From Desmonostoc muscorum FACHB-395 (GTDB lineage: Bacteria; Cyanobacteriota; Cyanobacteriia; Cyanobacteriales; Nostocaceae): DNA of 64,000 nt. The DNA lies in NCBI RefSeq assembly GCF_014698035.1, contig NZ_JACJSF010000003.1:124001-188000 (forward strand). Direction: 5' to 3'. Positions within the stretch are counted from its first letter, which is position 1, and each line of letters opens with the position of its first letter. A model generated the notes under the pieces. That model was given only the letters and a program-made list of their open reading frames with translations. It searched no databases and was not told where the DNA came from. The position numbers were made by a program, and so were the translations under genes. Shown piece by piece: positions 1-9,463 of the stretch.

Positions 1-551
1 CAAAGGCTAGCCTGATGTGCTGCGAGAGAGGCTAATTCTTCGGTGGCTGGGACTTCTGTACGTCCACTAATACGGGTCAAAATGATGGTTTGGACTAAAC
101 CGGGCACAGTTAGTTCTACTTTGAGTTTGGCAGCAGCAGCTTGAAAAGCGCTGATACCTGGTATGACTTCAAAAGGAATATTTGCCTCTGCGAGGAGGTG
201 CATTTGCTCGTGGATGGCGCTGTAGAGACTAGGATCGCCAGAATGGAGACGGACTAGAGATTTTTGCTGCGATCGCACCCTATCGATCATAATCGGCAAA
301 ATCTCTTCTAAAGTCTGATTCGCAGTTCTAATTATCTCCGCATCTTTTCGGCAAAGTTCTAAAATCTGTTCGGGTATTAGAGAATCAGCAAATAAAATCA
401 CATCAGCAACAGCGAGTAGTTTCTGCGCCTTCACCGTCAATAAATCCGGATCTCCAGGGCCTGCTCCGACAATATACACAGATGGTTCTATGGCATATAG
501 CGTTTTTTTATAACTCAGGTTTTCTGTATATTCACTTTTAAAAGAACCCAC
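1..551 (-). CDS. cobM: Precorrin-4 C11-methyltransferase, 3' end missing
   Basis: SAM-dependent methyltransferase of the corrin ring, acting in cobalamin synthesis. I translated the minus strand by hand: after about 25 variable residues comes VYIVGAGPGDPDLLTVKA, the N-terminal glycine-rich motif of the CobA/CbiF-type tetrapyrrole methylases, followed by VRLHSGDPSLYSAIHEQM and a PGISAFQAAAAKL segment, all typical of CobM/CbiF. The start is a GTG at 551 with GAGG about 8 bases upstream; no ATG lies in frame before the first motif. The gene runs off the left edge, so roughly the last third is absent. Other tetrapyrrole methylases share the fold, but the PSLYSAIHEQ stretch favours CobM. Confidence 0.85.
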   Translation of the reverse strand, partial: MGSFKSEYTENLSYKKTLYAIEPSVYIVGAGPGDPDLLTVKAQKLLAVADVILFADSLIPEQILELCRKDAEIIRTANQTLEEILPIMIDRVRSQQKSLVRLHSGDPSLYSAIHEQMHLLAEANIPFEVIPGISAFQAAAAKLKVELTVPGLVQTIILTRISGRTEVPATEELASLAAHQASL

Positions 552-755
552 GGCAATCCCTCAAAAAACTTTTTTGATATTTTCTCAGTATCTTTCCGGA
601 TTCACCCTCTTTCCCTAGTAGAGAGTAATGGTAGATGCACCCTGGTTAAGCCCTAGAAAATATTCTGGGGCATTTTTTATTTTTAGATATCGGGAATTGG
701 GAATTGGGCATTAGTTATTCTTTCTTCCTCTGCTTCCCCTGCCTCCCCTGCCCCC

Positions 756-1631
756 TCATCCCCTCATCTCTCCATTCCCCTTGGGAGTAGGCACTACATC
801 AGGTAAAGGGCGTTTGAGTAAGTAAAGCCAAGCTAATCCAACCAATCCAAATAAAATTCCTAGACTGCTGACTACTTGTGCCATTCGTAATGGCCCCAGC
901 ATCAAGCTATCAGTACGGAAACCTTCAATCCACAAGCGTCCTAAGCTGTAGGCTGGCCAGTAAACTAAAAACAGAGTGCCTACCTTTAAACGTGGCTTAC
1001 CGGATAAAGACCGGAAAAACAACGTTATGAGTAGCGTAAAGACCATTAAATCCCACAGAGATTCATACAAAAAGGTGGGATGGAAGTAATCGAAACTAGC
1101 ATATTCTAAAGGACGATGGTCTGGTGGAATATACAGCTTCCAGGGTAAATCAGTAGGATCGCCAAAAGCTTCAGAATTAAAGAAATTGCCCCAACGTCCG
1201 ATCGCCTGCCCTAAAATCAGCGAAGGTGCTACTAAATCTGCCAGTTGCCAGAAAGAAACCTGCTTGATTTTGGCAAAGATTAACGCAGCCAAAACGCCAC
1301 CAATAATTGCTCCATGAATGGCAATACCACCTTCCCAGATAGCAAAGATTTTTCCTGGAGTTGGGGCATATTTTGACCATTCAAAGAAAACATAATATAG
1401 CCGTGCGCCGGGAATTGCCCCAATCAACAACCAAAAAAACAAATCGCCTAGCAACTCAGGATTAACATTACGGCGCTTTGCCAATTCTTGAGAAAGGATT
1501 ACGCCAATTAAAACTGCTGTGGCAATCAATAAGCCATACCATCGGATACTTAGTGGCCCTAATTTCACCAGAATAGGTCCTGGAGAAGTAAATTGAAACG
1601 CCAAGGGCAAGGTGGAAAAATCCAGTGCCAT
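756..1631 (-). CDS. lgt: Prolipoprotein diacylglyceryl transferase
   Basis: Transfers diacylglycerol from phosphatidylglycerol to the lipobox cysteine of prelipoproteins, the first step of lipoprotein maturation in the inner membrane. The 291-residue protein has about seven hydrophobic segments. The Lgt signature [13 protein letters not shown] lies at 145-157 and the conserved histidine in the IHGAIIGG loop at about 106. Length is normal for the family. The ATG start places the N-terminus just before the first conserved SIRWYG segment. It is divergent from coaD across a 263-base gap. Confidence 0.96.
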   Translation of the reverse strand: MALDFSTLPLAFQFTSPGPILVKLGPLSIRWYGLLIATAVLIGVILSQELAKRRNVNPELLGDLFFWLLIGAIPGARLYYVFFEWSKYAPTPGKIFAIWEGGIAIHGAIIGGVLAALIFAKIKQVSFWQLADLVAPSLILGQAIGRWGNFFNSEAFGDPTDLPWKLYIPPDHRPLEYASFDYFHPTFLYESLWDLMVFTLLITLFFRSLSGKPRLKVGTLFLVYWPAYSLGRLWIEGFRTDSLMLGPLRMAQVVSSLGILFGLVGLAWLYLLKRPLPDVVPTPKGNGEMRG

Positions 1632-1661
1632 GAGAAATTACCTAGAAAAGTTTGTTAACTA

Positions 1662-1692
1662 CCCGCGCACTTTGCTAAGTACGGGGTTTTTT
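1662..1692 (+). terminator. Orphan hairpin plus T-run in the lgt-coaD gap
   Basis: CCCG and ACTT pair with AAGT and CGGG across a small internal loop, followed directly by six T on the + strand. It sits between two divergent genes, so it ends no annotated + strand gene. It may terminate an antisense or short leader transcript, or be chance. The stem is only 4+4 bp, so confidence is low. Confidence 0.35.
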
Positions 1693-1894
1693 ACATCTCG
1701 AATACTGAAACTACACTTAAAATCCAGCATCCATATTTAGGAGTCTAATTCCTAACGCCTAGTTGAGCATAACTTGTGTCACAAAAACAATTGAGTTTAG
1801 CATTCTTGCTCAGAGCGCAAGATGGTAGATTTGAGTAAGTTACACAAAAGAGTTTCGATATAATCACCTAAACAACTTTGATATATCTAAAATT

Positions 1895-2446
1895 GTGATT
1901 GCTATTTATCCTGGTAGCTTCGACCCCATCACCTTGGGACACCTTGACCTCATTCAGCGCGGTAGTCGCCTGTTTGAGCGGGTAATTGTCGCTGTACTGC
2001 GGAACCCAAACAAAACGCCACTTTTTAGCGTGCAGCAACGGTTAGAGCAGATCCGTCTTTCTACACAACATCTACCTAATGTAGAAGTAGACAGTTTTGA
2101 TGGTCTTACCGTAAACTATGCCCAAATGCGACACGCACAAGTTTTGCTTCGGGGTTTACGGGCTGTGTCAGATTTTGAAGTGGAACTGCAAATGGCTCAC
2201 ACCAATAAAACTCTTTCTACCCAAATAGAAACAGTTTTTCTAGCAACCTCAAATGAGTATAGTTTTTTAAGTAGTAGTGTGGTAAGAGAGATTGCAAGGT
2301 TTGGCGGCTCTATCGATCATCTCGTTCCCCCACACATTGCCCTAGATATATACCAATGCTACAATCACAACTCTCCAATGTTGAACCCAATCTCAACGGA
2401 AGCAATCCCCCCCCTGAAGAATATGTCGGTGGAGAGGGAAGCATAG
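1895..2446 (+). CDS. coaD: Phosphopantetheine adenylyltransferase
   Basis: Makes dephospho-CoA from ATP and 4'-phosphopantetheine, the penultimate step of coenzyme A synthesis. The nucleotidyltransferase motif [10 protein letters not shown] is at 7-16, and the C-terminal SSSVVRE segment is the ISSTxxR-type motif. Start is GTG at 1895. The protein is 183 residues, against about 160 in most bacteria; the extra C-terminal tail after IYQCYN is encoded over the start of the next gene, overlapping it by 91 bases. Translational coupling of the two genes is likely. Confidence 0.95.
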   Translation: MIAIYPGSFDPITLGHLDLIQRGSRLFERVIVAVLRNPNKTPLFSVQQRLEQIRLSTQHLPNVEVDSFDGLTVNYAQMRHAQVLLRGLRAVSDFEVELQMAHTNKTLSTQIETVFLATSNEYSFLSSSVVREIARFGGSIDHLVPPHIALDIYQCYNHNSPMLNPISTEAIPPLKNMSVEREA

Positions 2447-3024
2447 ATATTCAGCAGGAACTCAACCGCCTAGAGGAAATAGTTCTCTCTAGTCTTAGGA
2501 TTCCTCTGACGGGACGCACTCTCATAGATGAAGAAAAGCTGCTGGAACAGCTTGATTACATCCGGCTTGCTTTACCATCGCTTTTTCAAGAAGCAGCAGC
2601 CATCCTTAACCAAAAGGATGAAATTCTGCTAGAAGCGGAAGAGTATGGACAGCAGGTTGTTGATGCCGCGCAAGCAAAAAGAGCGCAAATCTTAGCTGAA
2701 AGCGATATTATTCAACAGGCTGAACAAGAAGCTGAACAATTGCGACGACAAGTGCAACAAGAGTGTGAGGGAATAATGCAAGAAACCCTCGCCGAGATTG
2801 AGCGTAAGCGGTATGCTTGTCAGCAAGAGTTAGAGCAAATGAGGCAAACTGCGATCGCTCAGGCTCAAGATATTGAAGATGGTGCCGATCAATATGCTGA
2901 TGGCATTTTGGGCAATATCGAACAGGATCTCAAAGATATGTTGCGAATTGTCACCAACGGACGACAACAATTGCAAATTGATAACCTCACTCAGCGCAAC
3001 TCACCTCCCGGTAAAAAAAGATAG
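2356..3024 (+). CDS. Coiled-coil protein, DivIVA/ATP-synthase-b-like
   Basis: 222 residues. Residues about 30-80 form a short conserved region ([26 protein letters not shown]), and about 80-200 are a long charged, Ala/Glu/Gln-rich predicted coiled coil of the kind matched by DivIVA or F0 subunit-b models. No membrane segment is seen. It begins inside coaD (91-base overlap in another frame), and no other in-frame ATG is available before the conserved region. Cyanobacterial DivIVA-like Cdv3 is one possible relative by architecture only; I cannot confirm that from sequence. The function is not assigned. Confidence 0.75.
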   Translation: MLQSQLSNVEPNLNGSNPPPEEYVGGEGSIDIQQELNRLEEIVLSSLRIPLTGRTLIDEEKLLEQLDYIRLALPSLFQEAAAILNQKDEILLEAEEYGQQVVDAAQAKRAQILAESDIIQQAEQEAEQLRRQVQQECEGIMQETLAEIERKRYACQQELEQMRQTAIAQAQDIEDGADQYADGILGNIEQDLKDMLRIVTNGRQQLQIDNLTQRNSPPGKKR

Positions 3025-3163
3025 AGGTTCTAACAAGAGATGAGGAAAAATTCTAAGTTGGGTTTCGCTATTGCTTAACCCAACAATTTTTGCAATTCTC
3101 ACAAATCAAATATGATTGCTATATTTATGTTTAAAATTCATCAAAAATGCAATTAATACCTGA

Positions 3164-4510
3164 TTACAGGGTGTAAGTAAAATCTTCTACCAGCATACCG
3201 GGAACTAAACTACCTCCTAGTTGGCGACTATCATAAGTGCCTACTTCGGGAATAAATTCTTGAAAATTGGTTAAATCTACTAATTTTTCTCCCCAGAAGC
3301 GATAGAGACTTTCATCAAAACGTAAGTTTTCAATGGGAGCAATAATTTCTCCATTTTCCACCCAAAAACAAGCATAACGGGTCATACCTGTGATTCTACC
3401 AGTTTGGCGATCGCTCCAATTTAAGTAATGCAAATTTGATAGATACAATCCTGTATCCAATCTCGGAAGAATCTGCTCAAATACTAAATTTCCGGGACTG
3501 ATTTCTGGCGCACGGAGAGTCTCGGAACCATTAGCACCATTGGCAGTTTTTTGATATTCCTTAGCAGTGCGAGAATTAACCAGAGTGTTTACCAAAAGTC
3601 CTTTTTCTATTACAGGTAACTCCGGTGCTGCCATTTCTCCCAATTCATTAAATCGGGGTACTAATCCGCGCTGAAAGTTTTCTTTCAAACTAAATGCTGG
3701 CGAAAGCTGTTTTTCTTGACGCGATAAAGCAGCTAAAGCACTATTTCCTTGTTGGATATCAGCTTCGCTGATAGCTCCCCAAGAAAGCATGACTAATAAA
3801 TCTGCAACCGCAGCAGGTGCAAAATAAGTTTTGTATTGTCCTCGTGGCAGTTCTTTACATGGACGAGCAAGCAATTCGAGTTGTTTTTTAGCTTCGCTAA
3901 TTTTGGCTATATAAGCAGATTTATTCCAATCACTTCCGGCAAATGTGCCCTTAACGGCTTGCCCAGAGGCGGAAAATAGAGAATAATCTAAGGTAAAAGA
4001 ATCAGTAGCAAACCAGTGCTTTTGCCCACTGGAATCACCATAACCTTTAATTACTATTCCTCCAGCATATATACCAGTAAAATCTAATTCATTAACTTGT
4101 TCTAATACACTTGATACTACTGCTTCTTCTGCCAACAAATTCCCAGAATGTACTTCACGACTGGTATTAGTTCCTGATGGTAAAACTAGATATGGATCGA
4201 TGGGTAATAGAATCAGTTCGTCGCGTAATTCCTGCAAAGCAGAATATGCTAATTGCCAGTCTAGCTCCCAATTTCCAGTAAAGGGAAACAGCCTAACACT
4301 ACTGCGTTGATCTGCCATCAGAGTCAGTTCGATCCACCCATCAGCAACACAACCAGTTTGTCGCACTTTCGCATGGTTAAAACGAGTAAATTGACTTCTT
4401 TCACTACTGAGTTTGACAGTGAATTGTTCATTTTCTGCTTTTTTTATCAGCAGAGTTTCAATCAGTCGATTAAAGCTGACTTCTAACGCAGATAATTCCT
4501 CAATTTTCAT
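3164..4510 (-). CDS. TldE/PmbA-family metalloprotease partner
   Basis: 448-residue member of the TldD/PmbA (PF01523) family. In the family, TldE/PmbA pairs with TldD to form a heterodimeric protease acting on small peptides such as microcin B17 precursor and CcdA. This protein lacks the HExxxH motif of TldD and has PmbA-like C-terminal segments (ARTGRITGMTR-like region near 370-380; NLRFDESLYRFW). The gene lies 250 bases downstream of tldD on the same strand, supporting a partnership. The family match is clear; assignment as the TldE partner rests on the missing zinc motif and position. Confidence 0.88.
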   Translation of the reverse strand: MKIEELSALEVSFNRLIETLLIKKAENEQFTVKLSSERSQFTRFNHAKVRQTGCVADGWIELTLMADQRSSVRLFPFTGNWELDWQLAYSALQELRDELILLPIDPYLVLPSGTNTSREVHSGNLLAEEAVVSSVLEQVNELDFTGIYAGGIVIKGYGDSSGQKHWFATDSFTLDYSLFSASGQAVKGTFAGSDWNKSAYIAKISEAKKQLELLARPCKELPRGQYKTYFAPAAVADLLVMLSWGAISEADIQQGNSALAALSRQEKQLSPAFSLKENFQRGLVPRFNELGEMAAPELPVIEKGLLVNTLVNSRTAKEYQKTANGANGSETLRAPEISPGNLVFEQILPRLDTGLYLSNLHYLNWSDRQTGRITGMTRYACFWVENGEIIAPIENLRFDESLYRFWGEKLVDLTNFQEFIPEVGTYDSRQLGGSLVPGMLVEDFTYTL

Positions 4511-4627
4511 GGATATTAAATATTAATAGGGAATAAGCCAGGGGAAAATTAGGAATTAAGAGTTAGGAGTTGAAGAGTTTTTGAACTCAAAACTCATAAG
4601 TAGCTAGGCGTAAATAAATTAAAGCTT

Positions 4628-4687
4628 GTAGTAAGGACTTTAGTCCTCATCATAATTGTTCTGAGCGATAAATCGCTCACTACGAAC
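4628..4687. repeat. Dispersed double-palindrome repeat
   Basis: Two short hairpins in tandem: AGGACT-TT-AGTCCT at 4634-4647 and GAGCGAT-AA-ATCGCTC at 4663-4678. This type of paired palindrome is a familiar dispersed repeat in Nostoc-like genomes. It lies in the 250-base gap between tldD and tldE-like genes and could affect the amount of read-through. Confidence 0.6.
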
Positions 4688-4760
4688 TAGAATTTTATTT
4701 TATATTTAATTATGCCTAACTACTTAAGTACCAACTATTGACTCCTAACTCTTAACTTTT

Positions 4761-6200
4761 TCAACTTCCTCCACCAAAAACTTCGACATTAGCAAATACA
4801 CAAACAGGGGAACCATGTCCTACCCAAATGGCCTGATTTGGTTCTCCTTTACCACAATAAGGAGTACCATACATTTGCCAGTTTTCAGCATTTCCTACTT
4901 GGATTAAGCTATGCCAAAATTCTGGTGTTGTGGCGCGATAGTTGGGATTGCGGAGGGTTTTAGTGAGTTTACCATTTTCAATTAATTTAGCGTACTCACA
5001 ACCAAATTGGAATTTGTAACGGCGATCGTCAATTGACCAAGATCGGTTAGATTCCATGTAAACGCCGTGTTCTATGCCGCTAATAATGTCTTCAAAGCTA
5101 GCGTTTAGAGGCTCTAAATTCAAGTTACCCATGCGATCGATCGCTGGTCGATTCCATGAAGAAGCACGCGCACAGGCTACTCCTGATACACCTGCTCTAG
5201 CTTGACTCTCTAGACTGCCTAAACCCCGTTGAAGTACTCCTTCTTTGACCAAATATTCTCGCGTTGCTACAGCACCCGTATCATCAAAGCCATAGCTAGC
5301 AAATTCACCAGCCACGGTGGGATCAAAGGTAATGTTCATCAGTGGCGAACCATATACTAGGTTGCCAAAATCACTTTTATTAACGAAGCTGCCCCCAGCA
5401 TAGTTACGCTCATCTCCCAAAATTCGGTCAATTTCTAGGGGATGCCCGACACTTTCATGGATTTGCAGCATCATTTGATCTGGGGCTAAAACTAAATTGG
5501 TACGGGTAGTTGGGCACTCTTCTGCTGTCAAGAGTTCTACTGCTTGTTCGCCAATTTGCCGCACCCGATGCCATAAGTTTTCTTGTTTTAATAGTTCAAG
5601 TCCGCCTTGGTAACAGTTTGCTTGGGAGCCGTTGTTGCTGCGCTGCTGTACAATTGACCCATCTTGGGCGGTGGCTCCGTAATGAGTAGCTATAGATAGA
5701 ATTTTTTGATAGACTTCTGAACCATTGCTGCTAACAAACCAAGACTCTCTCTCAATGGTGCTAGCACCGGCTATGGTTTGCACAATCTTGTCGTCAACTT
5801 TTAGCGTTTGGCAAATACGAACCAGCAAATCGTTGATTTCTCCGGGACTCAAAGCATCAAAAGGTTCAAGGAATGGAGATTTATATTCACCAACGACTTT
5901 AGGGCGCTCACTTTCACGAAAGGGATGTATCCACCATTCGCTGGCTGCTAGTGCCTGTTTATAGGCTGTTTGGGCAGCAGCTTGTAGTGAAGACAGTTCC
6001 AGAGAGTTAGTGGCTGCATAACCTAGACAACCGTTGACCAAAACTTCCAGCATGGCTCCAATAGTGAAGGATTTGCCATTTGCCTGGGGTAAGCCGTCAC
6101 GGACTGAACGGCTTGTAGAAGTCTCCTTTACGGCTCTGATACCGATCCAATCAGCAGGAATGTCGAAACTAGCGATCGCTTTTTTAAGTTCAGACCACAT
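4761..6200 (-). CDS. tldD: TldD-type zinc metalloprotease
   Basis: 479 residues. The zinc-binding, catalytic HExxxH motif is HESVGH at 248-253, and the C-terminal PYCGKGEP segment carries the third (Cys) ligand known for TldD. It is probably the active subunit of a TldD/TldE peptidase, with the gene at 3164-4510 as partner. Start is the ATG at 6200. Upstream is a run of GGAATTG heptamers, then cysS on the same strand about 95 bases away. Confidence 0.92.
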   Translation of the reverse strand: MWSELKKAIASFDIPADWIGIRAVKETSTSRSVRDGLPQANGKSFTIGAMLEVLVNGCLGYAATNSLELSSLQAAAQTAYKQALAASEWWIHPFRESERPKVVGEYKSPFLEPFDALSPGEINDLLVRICQTLKVDDKIVQTIAGASTIERESWFVSSNGSEVYQKILSIATHYGATAQDGSIVQQRSNNGSQANCYQGGLELLKQENLWHRVRQIGEQAVELLTAEECPTTRTNLVLAPDQMMLQIHESVGHPLEIDRILGDERNYAGGSFVNKSDFGNLVYGSPLMNITFDPTVAGEFASYGFDDTGAVATREYLVKEGVLQRGLGSLESQARAGVSGVACARASSWNRPAIDRMGNLNLEPLNASFEDIISGIEHGVYMESNRSWSIDDRRYKFQFGCEYAKLIENGKLTKTLRNPNYRATTPEFWHSLIQVGNAENWQMYGTPYCGKGEPNQAIWVGHGSPVCVFANVEVFGGGS

Positions 6201-6205
6201 AATTT

Positions 6206-6268
6206 AAGGAATTGGGAATTGGGAATTGGGAATTGGAAATGGGGAATTGGGAATAGGGAATTGGGAAG
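6206..6268. repeat. GGGAATT heptamer array
   Basis: About seven near-perfect copies of the 7-base unit GGGAATT (some GGAAATG/GGAATAG) fill the gap between cysS and tldD. Heptameric tandem repeats (STRRs) are known in heterocystous cyanobacteria. Shorter runs of the same unit occur near 690-712 and 39930-39970. Confidence 0.8.
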
Positions 6269-6295
6269 AATTAAATTCCTACTTCCCAGTCTCCT

Positions 6296-7831
6296 TTAAT
6301 TCCGATGCCAGCGTGTACCATCACGGCTATCAATTAGCGTAATACCTTCTGCTTGGAGTTCGTCACGAATGCGATCGCTTTCGGCAAAATTTTTGCCTTG
6401 ACGCGCTTCTTGCCTTTGCTGAATTTTCGCTTCAATTTCCGCATCGCTTAAACTATCATTCATAGGAATTTCCGCTTCTGGCTTGGCAGTGAAACCTAAA
6501 ACGTCGGCTAAAGTAATGAGTGTTTGCCAGGTTTTGAGTAACTCATCTGCTGATATGATTGGTTTTCCTTGATGTACAAGGATATTCCCTTCACGGATTA
6601 ATTCCTTAGCCATTTCAAATAACACTGCTAATCCACCAGGGAAATTAAAGTCATTATTGAGACTCATACAAAAGAGTTCAGCAATATTATCGAATTTCCC
6701 AGTAGGATTACTTGCTGTATGAGATGACCAACCCAGTTGTTTAGCATGTCCCTCAAAAAGCTCACCTTCGGGATGGAGAATAGGATTATTTACTGTATCC
6801 AATGGCCAACCCAATTGTTTACCATACTTATAGCCAAAGAGTAAACCTTCTTTAATGGTGTGCCAACCGTTGGTTGCTGCGGCGATCGCTTCGTCGGTAA
6901 AATCTATGGGTGTACGATATTGAGCAGTTAGCACGAATAAGCGCACTGCCATCGGGTCAACTCCTCGATCCAGTAAGTCTCTAATAGTGGTAAAGTTGCC
7001 CAAAGATTTGGACATTTTTTCACCATCTACCTTCACCATGCCGTTATGCAACCAGTAACGCGCTAAGGGTTTTCCTGTTACAGCCTCAGATTGGGCAATT
7101 TCGTTTTCGTGGTGAGGAAAAATTAAGTCAGCACCACCAGCATGAATATCGATGGTATCACCCAAGCGATCGCGCACCATTGCCGAGCATTCTATATGCC
7201 ATCCCGGACGGCCTGCGCCCCACGGTGACTCCCAAGCAGGTTCTCCTGGTTTTGCTGCCTTCCATAAAGCAAAATCAAAGGGATCTTTCTTTTTCTGATA
7301 TTCTGGATCTTCTACGTTGACGCGATCGCTTTTACCCGCTTGCATATCTTCTAACTTGCGTCCAGAAAGCTTGCCATACTCAGCAAACTGCCGGACTGCA
7401 TAATAGACATCACCATCAGAGGGGTAAGCAAAACCTTTATTTTCCAACTCATGAATTAACCGTTGAATGCCATTCATCGTGTGGGTAGCACGGGGATATT
7501 CATCAGCTTCTTTGATTCCTAACCGCGCCATATCCTCAAAATATGCTTTGATAAAGCGATCGGCCACAGCTTCCATTGATGAATTTTCAACACGGGCTCG
7601 ATTGAGAATCTTGTCATCAATATCAGTAAAATTTTGGATATATCGGACTTCATAACCGATAAACTGGAGGTATCGGCGGATTACATCCCAAACAATGCAA
7701 GCTCTAGCATGACCCAAATGGCAGTAGTCGTACACCGTCACGCCGCAGTAATACATCTTAACCTTGCCTGGTTCGACTGTTTCAAACGGTTCTTGACGAC
7801 GGGTGAGGGTATTGTAGAGTGTTAGGGTCAT
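6296..7831 (-). CDS. cysS: Cysteinyl-tRNA synthetase
   Basis: Charges tRNA-Cys; class I synthetase, 511 residues from the ATG at 7831. An upstream in-frame extension to 7900 is possible, but its 23 extra residues are not family-like, whereas [11 protein letters not shown] is. HIGH motif HLGH at 38-41, KMSKS at 272-276, and zinc ligands C29, C215, H240, E244. Between the catalytic core and the C-terminal helical domain is an insertion (about 330-380) holding a 26-residue direct repeat: [14 protein letters not shown] at 337-350 and [14 protein letters not shown] at 363-376. The duplication is also visible in the DNA with a 78-base period. Confidence 0.96.
   Translation of the reverse strand: MTLTLYNTLTRRQEPFETVEPGKVKMYYCGVTVYDYCHLGHARACIVWDVIRRYLQFIGYEVRYIQNFTDIDDKILNRARVENSSMEAVADRFIKAYFEDMARLGIKEADEYPRATHTMNGIQRLIHELENKGFAYPSDGDVYYAVRQFAEYGKLSGRKLEDMQAGKSDRVNVEDPEYQKKKDPFDFALWKAAKPGEPAWESPWGAGRPGWHIECSAMVRDRLGDTIDIHAGGADLIFPHHENEIAQSEAVTGKPLARYWLHNGMVKVDGEKMSKSLGNFTTIRDLLDRGVDPMAVRLFVLTAQYRTPIDFTDEAIAAATNGWHTIKEGLLFGYKYGKQLGWPLDTVNNPILHPEGELFEGHAKQLGWSSHTASNPTGKFDNIAELFCMSLNNDFNFPGGLAVLFEMAKELIREGNILVHQGKPIISADELLKTWQTLITLADVLGFTAKPEAEIPMNDSLSDAEIEAKIQQRQEARQGKNFAESDRIRDELQAEGITLIDSRDGTRWHRN
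6703..6828. repeat. 78-base internal direct repeat in cysS
   Basis: Two copies of about 48 bases starting at 6703 and 6781, both beginning TAGGATTA and sharing CTGTAT, CCAACCC and TTGTTT at matching offsets. The period is 78 bases, exactly 26 codons, so the reading frame is kept. Confidence 0.85.
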
Positions 7832-7968
7832 AACAGAGTAATGCTGAAATAAGGAGATACGTAATAATAGGGTAAAGCAGCTGGGATGACAGTCCAGCAT
7901 CCCTATGCTAGTGTTTTCTGGACTATCTGCGCTACATTACTATTTTTTGACTATTTGATAACAGCGCT

Positions 7969-9084
7969 ATGCAATCAGCAGTTACACCCGAATCTTCGGC
8001 AATGGATACGCCCAAACAAGGAATGCCAGTAACAATTATTACGGGTTTCCTCGGTAGTGGGAAGACGACTTTACTCAATCATATCCTCAACAACCAACAG
8101 GGTTTAAAAACCGCTGTTCTCGTGAATGAATTTGGTGAAATTGGCATCGACAACGAGCTAATTGTTTCCACTGGTGAGAACATGGTGGAACTAAATAATG
8201 GTTGTATTTGCTGCACTATTAATAATGATTTAGTAGATGCAGTTTACAAAGTTTTAGAACGCCAAGAAAATCTAGATTATCTAGTAGTGGAAACAACTGG
8301 ATTAGCAGATCCGCTACCAGTAGCTTTAACATTTCTGGGCACAGAATTACGAGATTTAACCCGCTTAGATTCGATTATTACCGTGGTAGACGCGGCGAAT
8401 TACAGCCTAGATTTATTTAACTCTGAAGCCGCATACAGCCAGATTGCTTATGGCGATGTAATTGTGCTGAACAAGGCTGATTTGGTTGATGAAGCCACTT
8501 TGAACGAGTTAGAAACAAAAATTAACGAAGTTAAGGAAGGAGCAAGAATTATTCGCGCGACGCGATCGCAAGTGCCACTTCCTTTAATTTTGAGTGTTGG
8601 TCTGTTTGAGTCTGATAAATATTTTGACACAGTGGTGGATGAACACGATCATCACGATCATGAACATCACGATCATCATGACGATCATGACCACTCAACA
8701 TGCGGTCACGATCATCACGACCATGATCATGATCACCACGATCATCATCATTCTGACCATTTAGAAAATGATGGTTTTACTTCCATCTCTTTCCAAAGTG
8801 ACAAGCCTTTTTCTATTAGGAAGTTTCAGTATTTTTTAGATAACCAGCTACCCTCAAATATCTTCCGAGCAAAGGGGATTATGTGGTTTGATGAAAGTCC
8901 TAAGCGTCATATTTTCCACCTTTGTGGCAAACGCTTTACGTTAGATGATGATGAATGGCAAGGTAAATTGAAAAATCAGCTAGTGCTGATTGGTCAAAAT
9001 TTAGATCGTGAGGCTTTAATTAGTCAACTCGAAAACTGTATTTGTCTACCTTCAACCTCTCGCGGTAAAGGGTTTGGGAAATAA
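7969..9084 (+). CDS. COG0523 GTP-dependent metal chaperone, His-rich
   Basis: 371-residue CobW/ZNG-type G3E GTPase, a family that delivers metals (often zinc) to client proteins. Walker A GFLGSGKTT at 26-34; the diagnostic CxCC metal motif C79-I-C81-C82; NKAD guanine-specificity motif at 168-171; a histidine/aspartate run at 225-264 with about 20 His and one Cys; then a CobW C-terminal domain ending in KGIMWFDE and HLCGKRF. The His run suggests zinc or nickel binding or storage. Start ATG at 7969; a second in-frame ATG (residue 12) is possible. I found no convincing Zur palindrome upstream, so the metal is inferred only. Confidence 0.92.
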   Translation: MQSAVTPESSAMDTPKQGMPVTIITGFLGSGKTTLLNHILNNQQGLKTAVLVNEFGEIGIDNELIVSTGENMVELNNGCICCTINNDLVDAVYKVLERQENLDYLVVETTGLADPLPVALTFLGTELRDLTRLDSIITVVDAANYSLDLFNSEAAYSQIAYGDVIVLNKADLVDEATLNELETKINEVKEGARIIRATRSQVPLPLILSVGLFESDKYFDTVVDEHDHHDHEHHDHHDDHDHSTCGHDHHDHDHDHHDHHHSDHLENDGFTSISFQSDKPFSIRKFQYFLDNQLPSNIFRAKGIMWFDESPKRHIFHLCGKRFTLDDDEWQGKLKNQLVLIGQNLDREALISQLENCICLPSTSRGKGFGK

Positions 9085-9189
9085 AAGTTAGGAGTTAAAA
9101 GTTTACTACTCGTTCCCAGGTTTCACCTGGGAATGAATTCCCAATGACTTCGCTATCTATTAACTTACTATTGCGTTCGCTCCAGTAAG
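9085..9189. repeat. Dispersed hairpin repeat after the COG0523 gene
   Basis: Contains a perfect 9-bp hairpin, TTCCCAGGT-TTC-ACCTGGGAA, at 9113-9133, then GAATTCCC. The hairpin belongs to a repeat type common in Nostoc-like genomes. It lacks a T-run, so terminator activity is doubtful. Confidence 0.6.
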
Positions 9190-9405
9190 TTAAATCTCCG
9201 TCGTAATATTAAACAGAATTTTCTGGGCATCATGTGCCGAACGTCCTGGTCTAAAACCGTAGTTTCTAGCATGAAATGTTGCTTCATGTGCTGGTTCTAA
9301 AACATATTTTGCGATTGCTTGCCAAAGTTGTAAAAAATTTTTCCCCCAGCTAATGCCGTCCCCCCGATGTCTTGGGGGGACTAAGAAGGGTAGCAACAAT
9401 TTCAA
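9190..9405 (-). pseudogene. Group II intron reverse transcriptase remnant
   Basis: A 71-codon frame whose middle part, WQAIAKYVLEPAHEATF followed by HARNYGFRPGRSAHDAQK, matches the conserved core of group II intron-encoded reverse transcriptase/maturase (YGFRPGRS block). Only about 45 residues are family-like. The N-terminal residues before WQ are unrelated, and translation stops soon after ILFN, where an intact protein would continue to the YADD active site. No intron RNA domain V or other RT pieces were recognised nearby. Read as a decayed mobile intron fragment. Confidence 0.8.
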
Positions 9406-9463
9406 ATTCTCACGAATGATTTAGGATTGCTATATACAGATGAAATTGCGCCTTCATCAACTT

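Noticed and set aside
7832..7900. N-terminal extension of cysS
   Set aside because: The 23 extra residues are hydrophobic and unlike the family; [11 protein letters not shown] is the normal start.
7930..7968. Zur box before the COG0523 gene
   Set aside because: TTGATAACA is only a weak half-site; no full inverted repeat was found.
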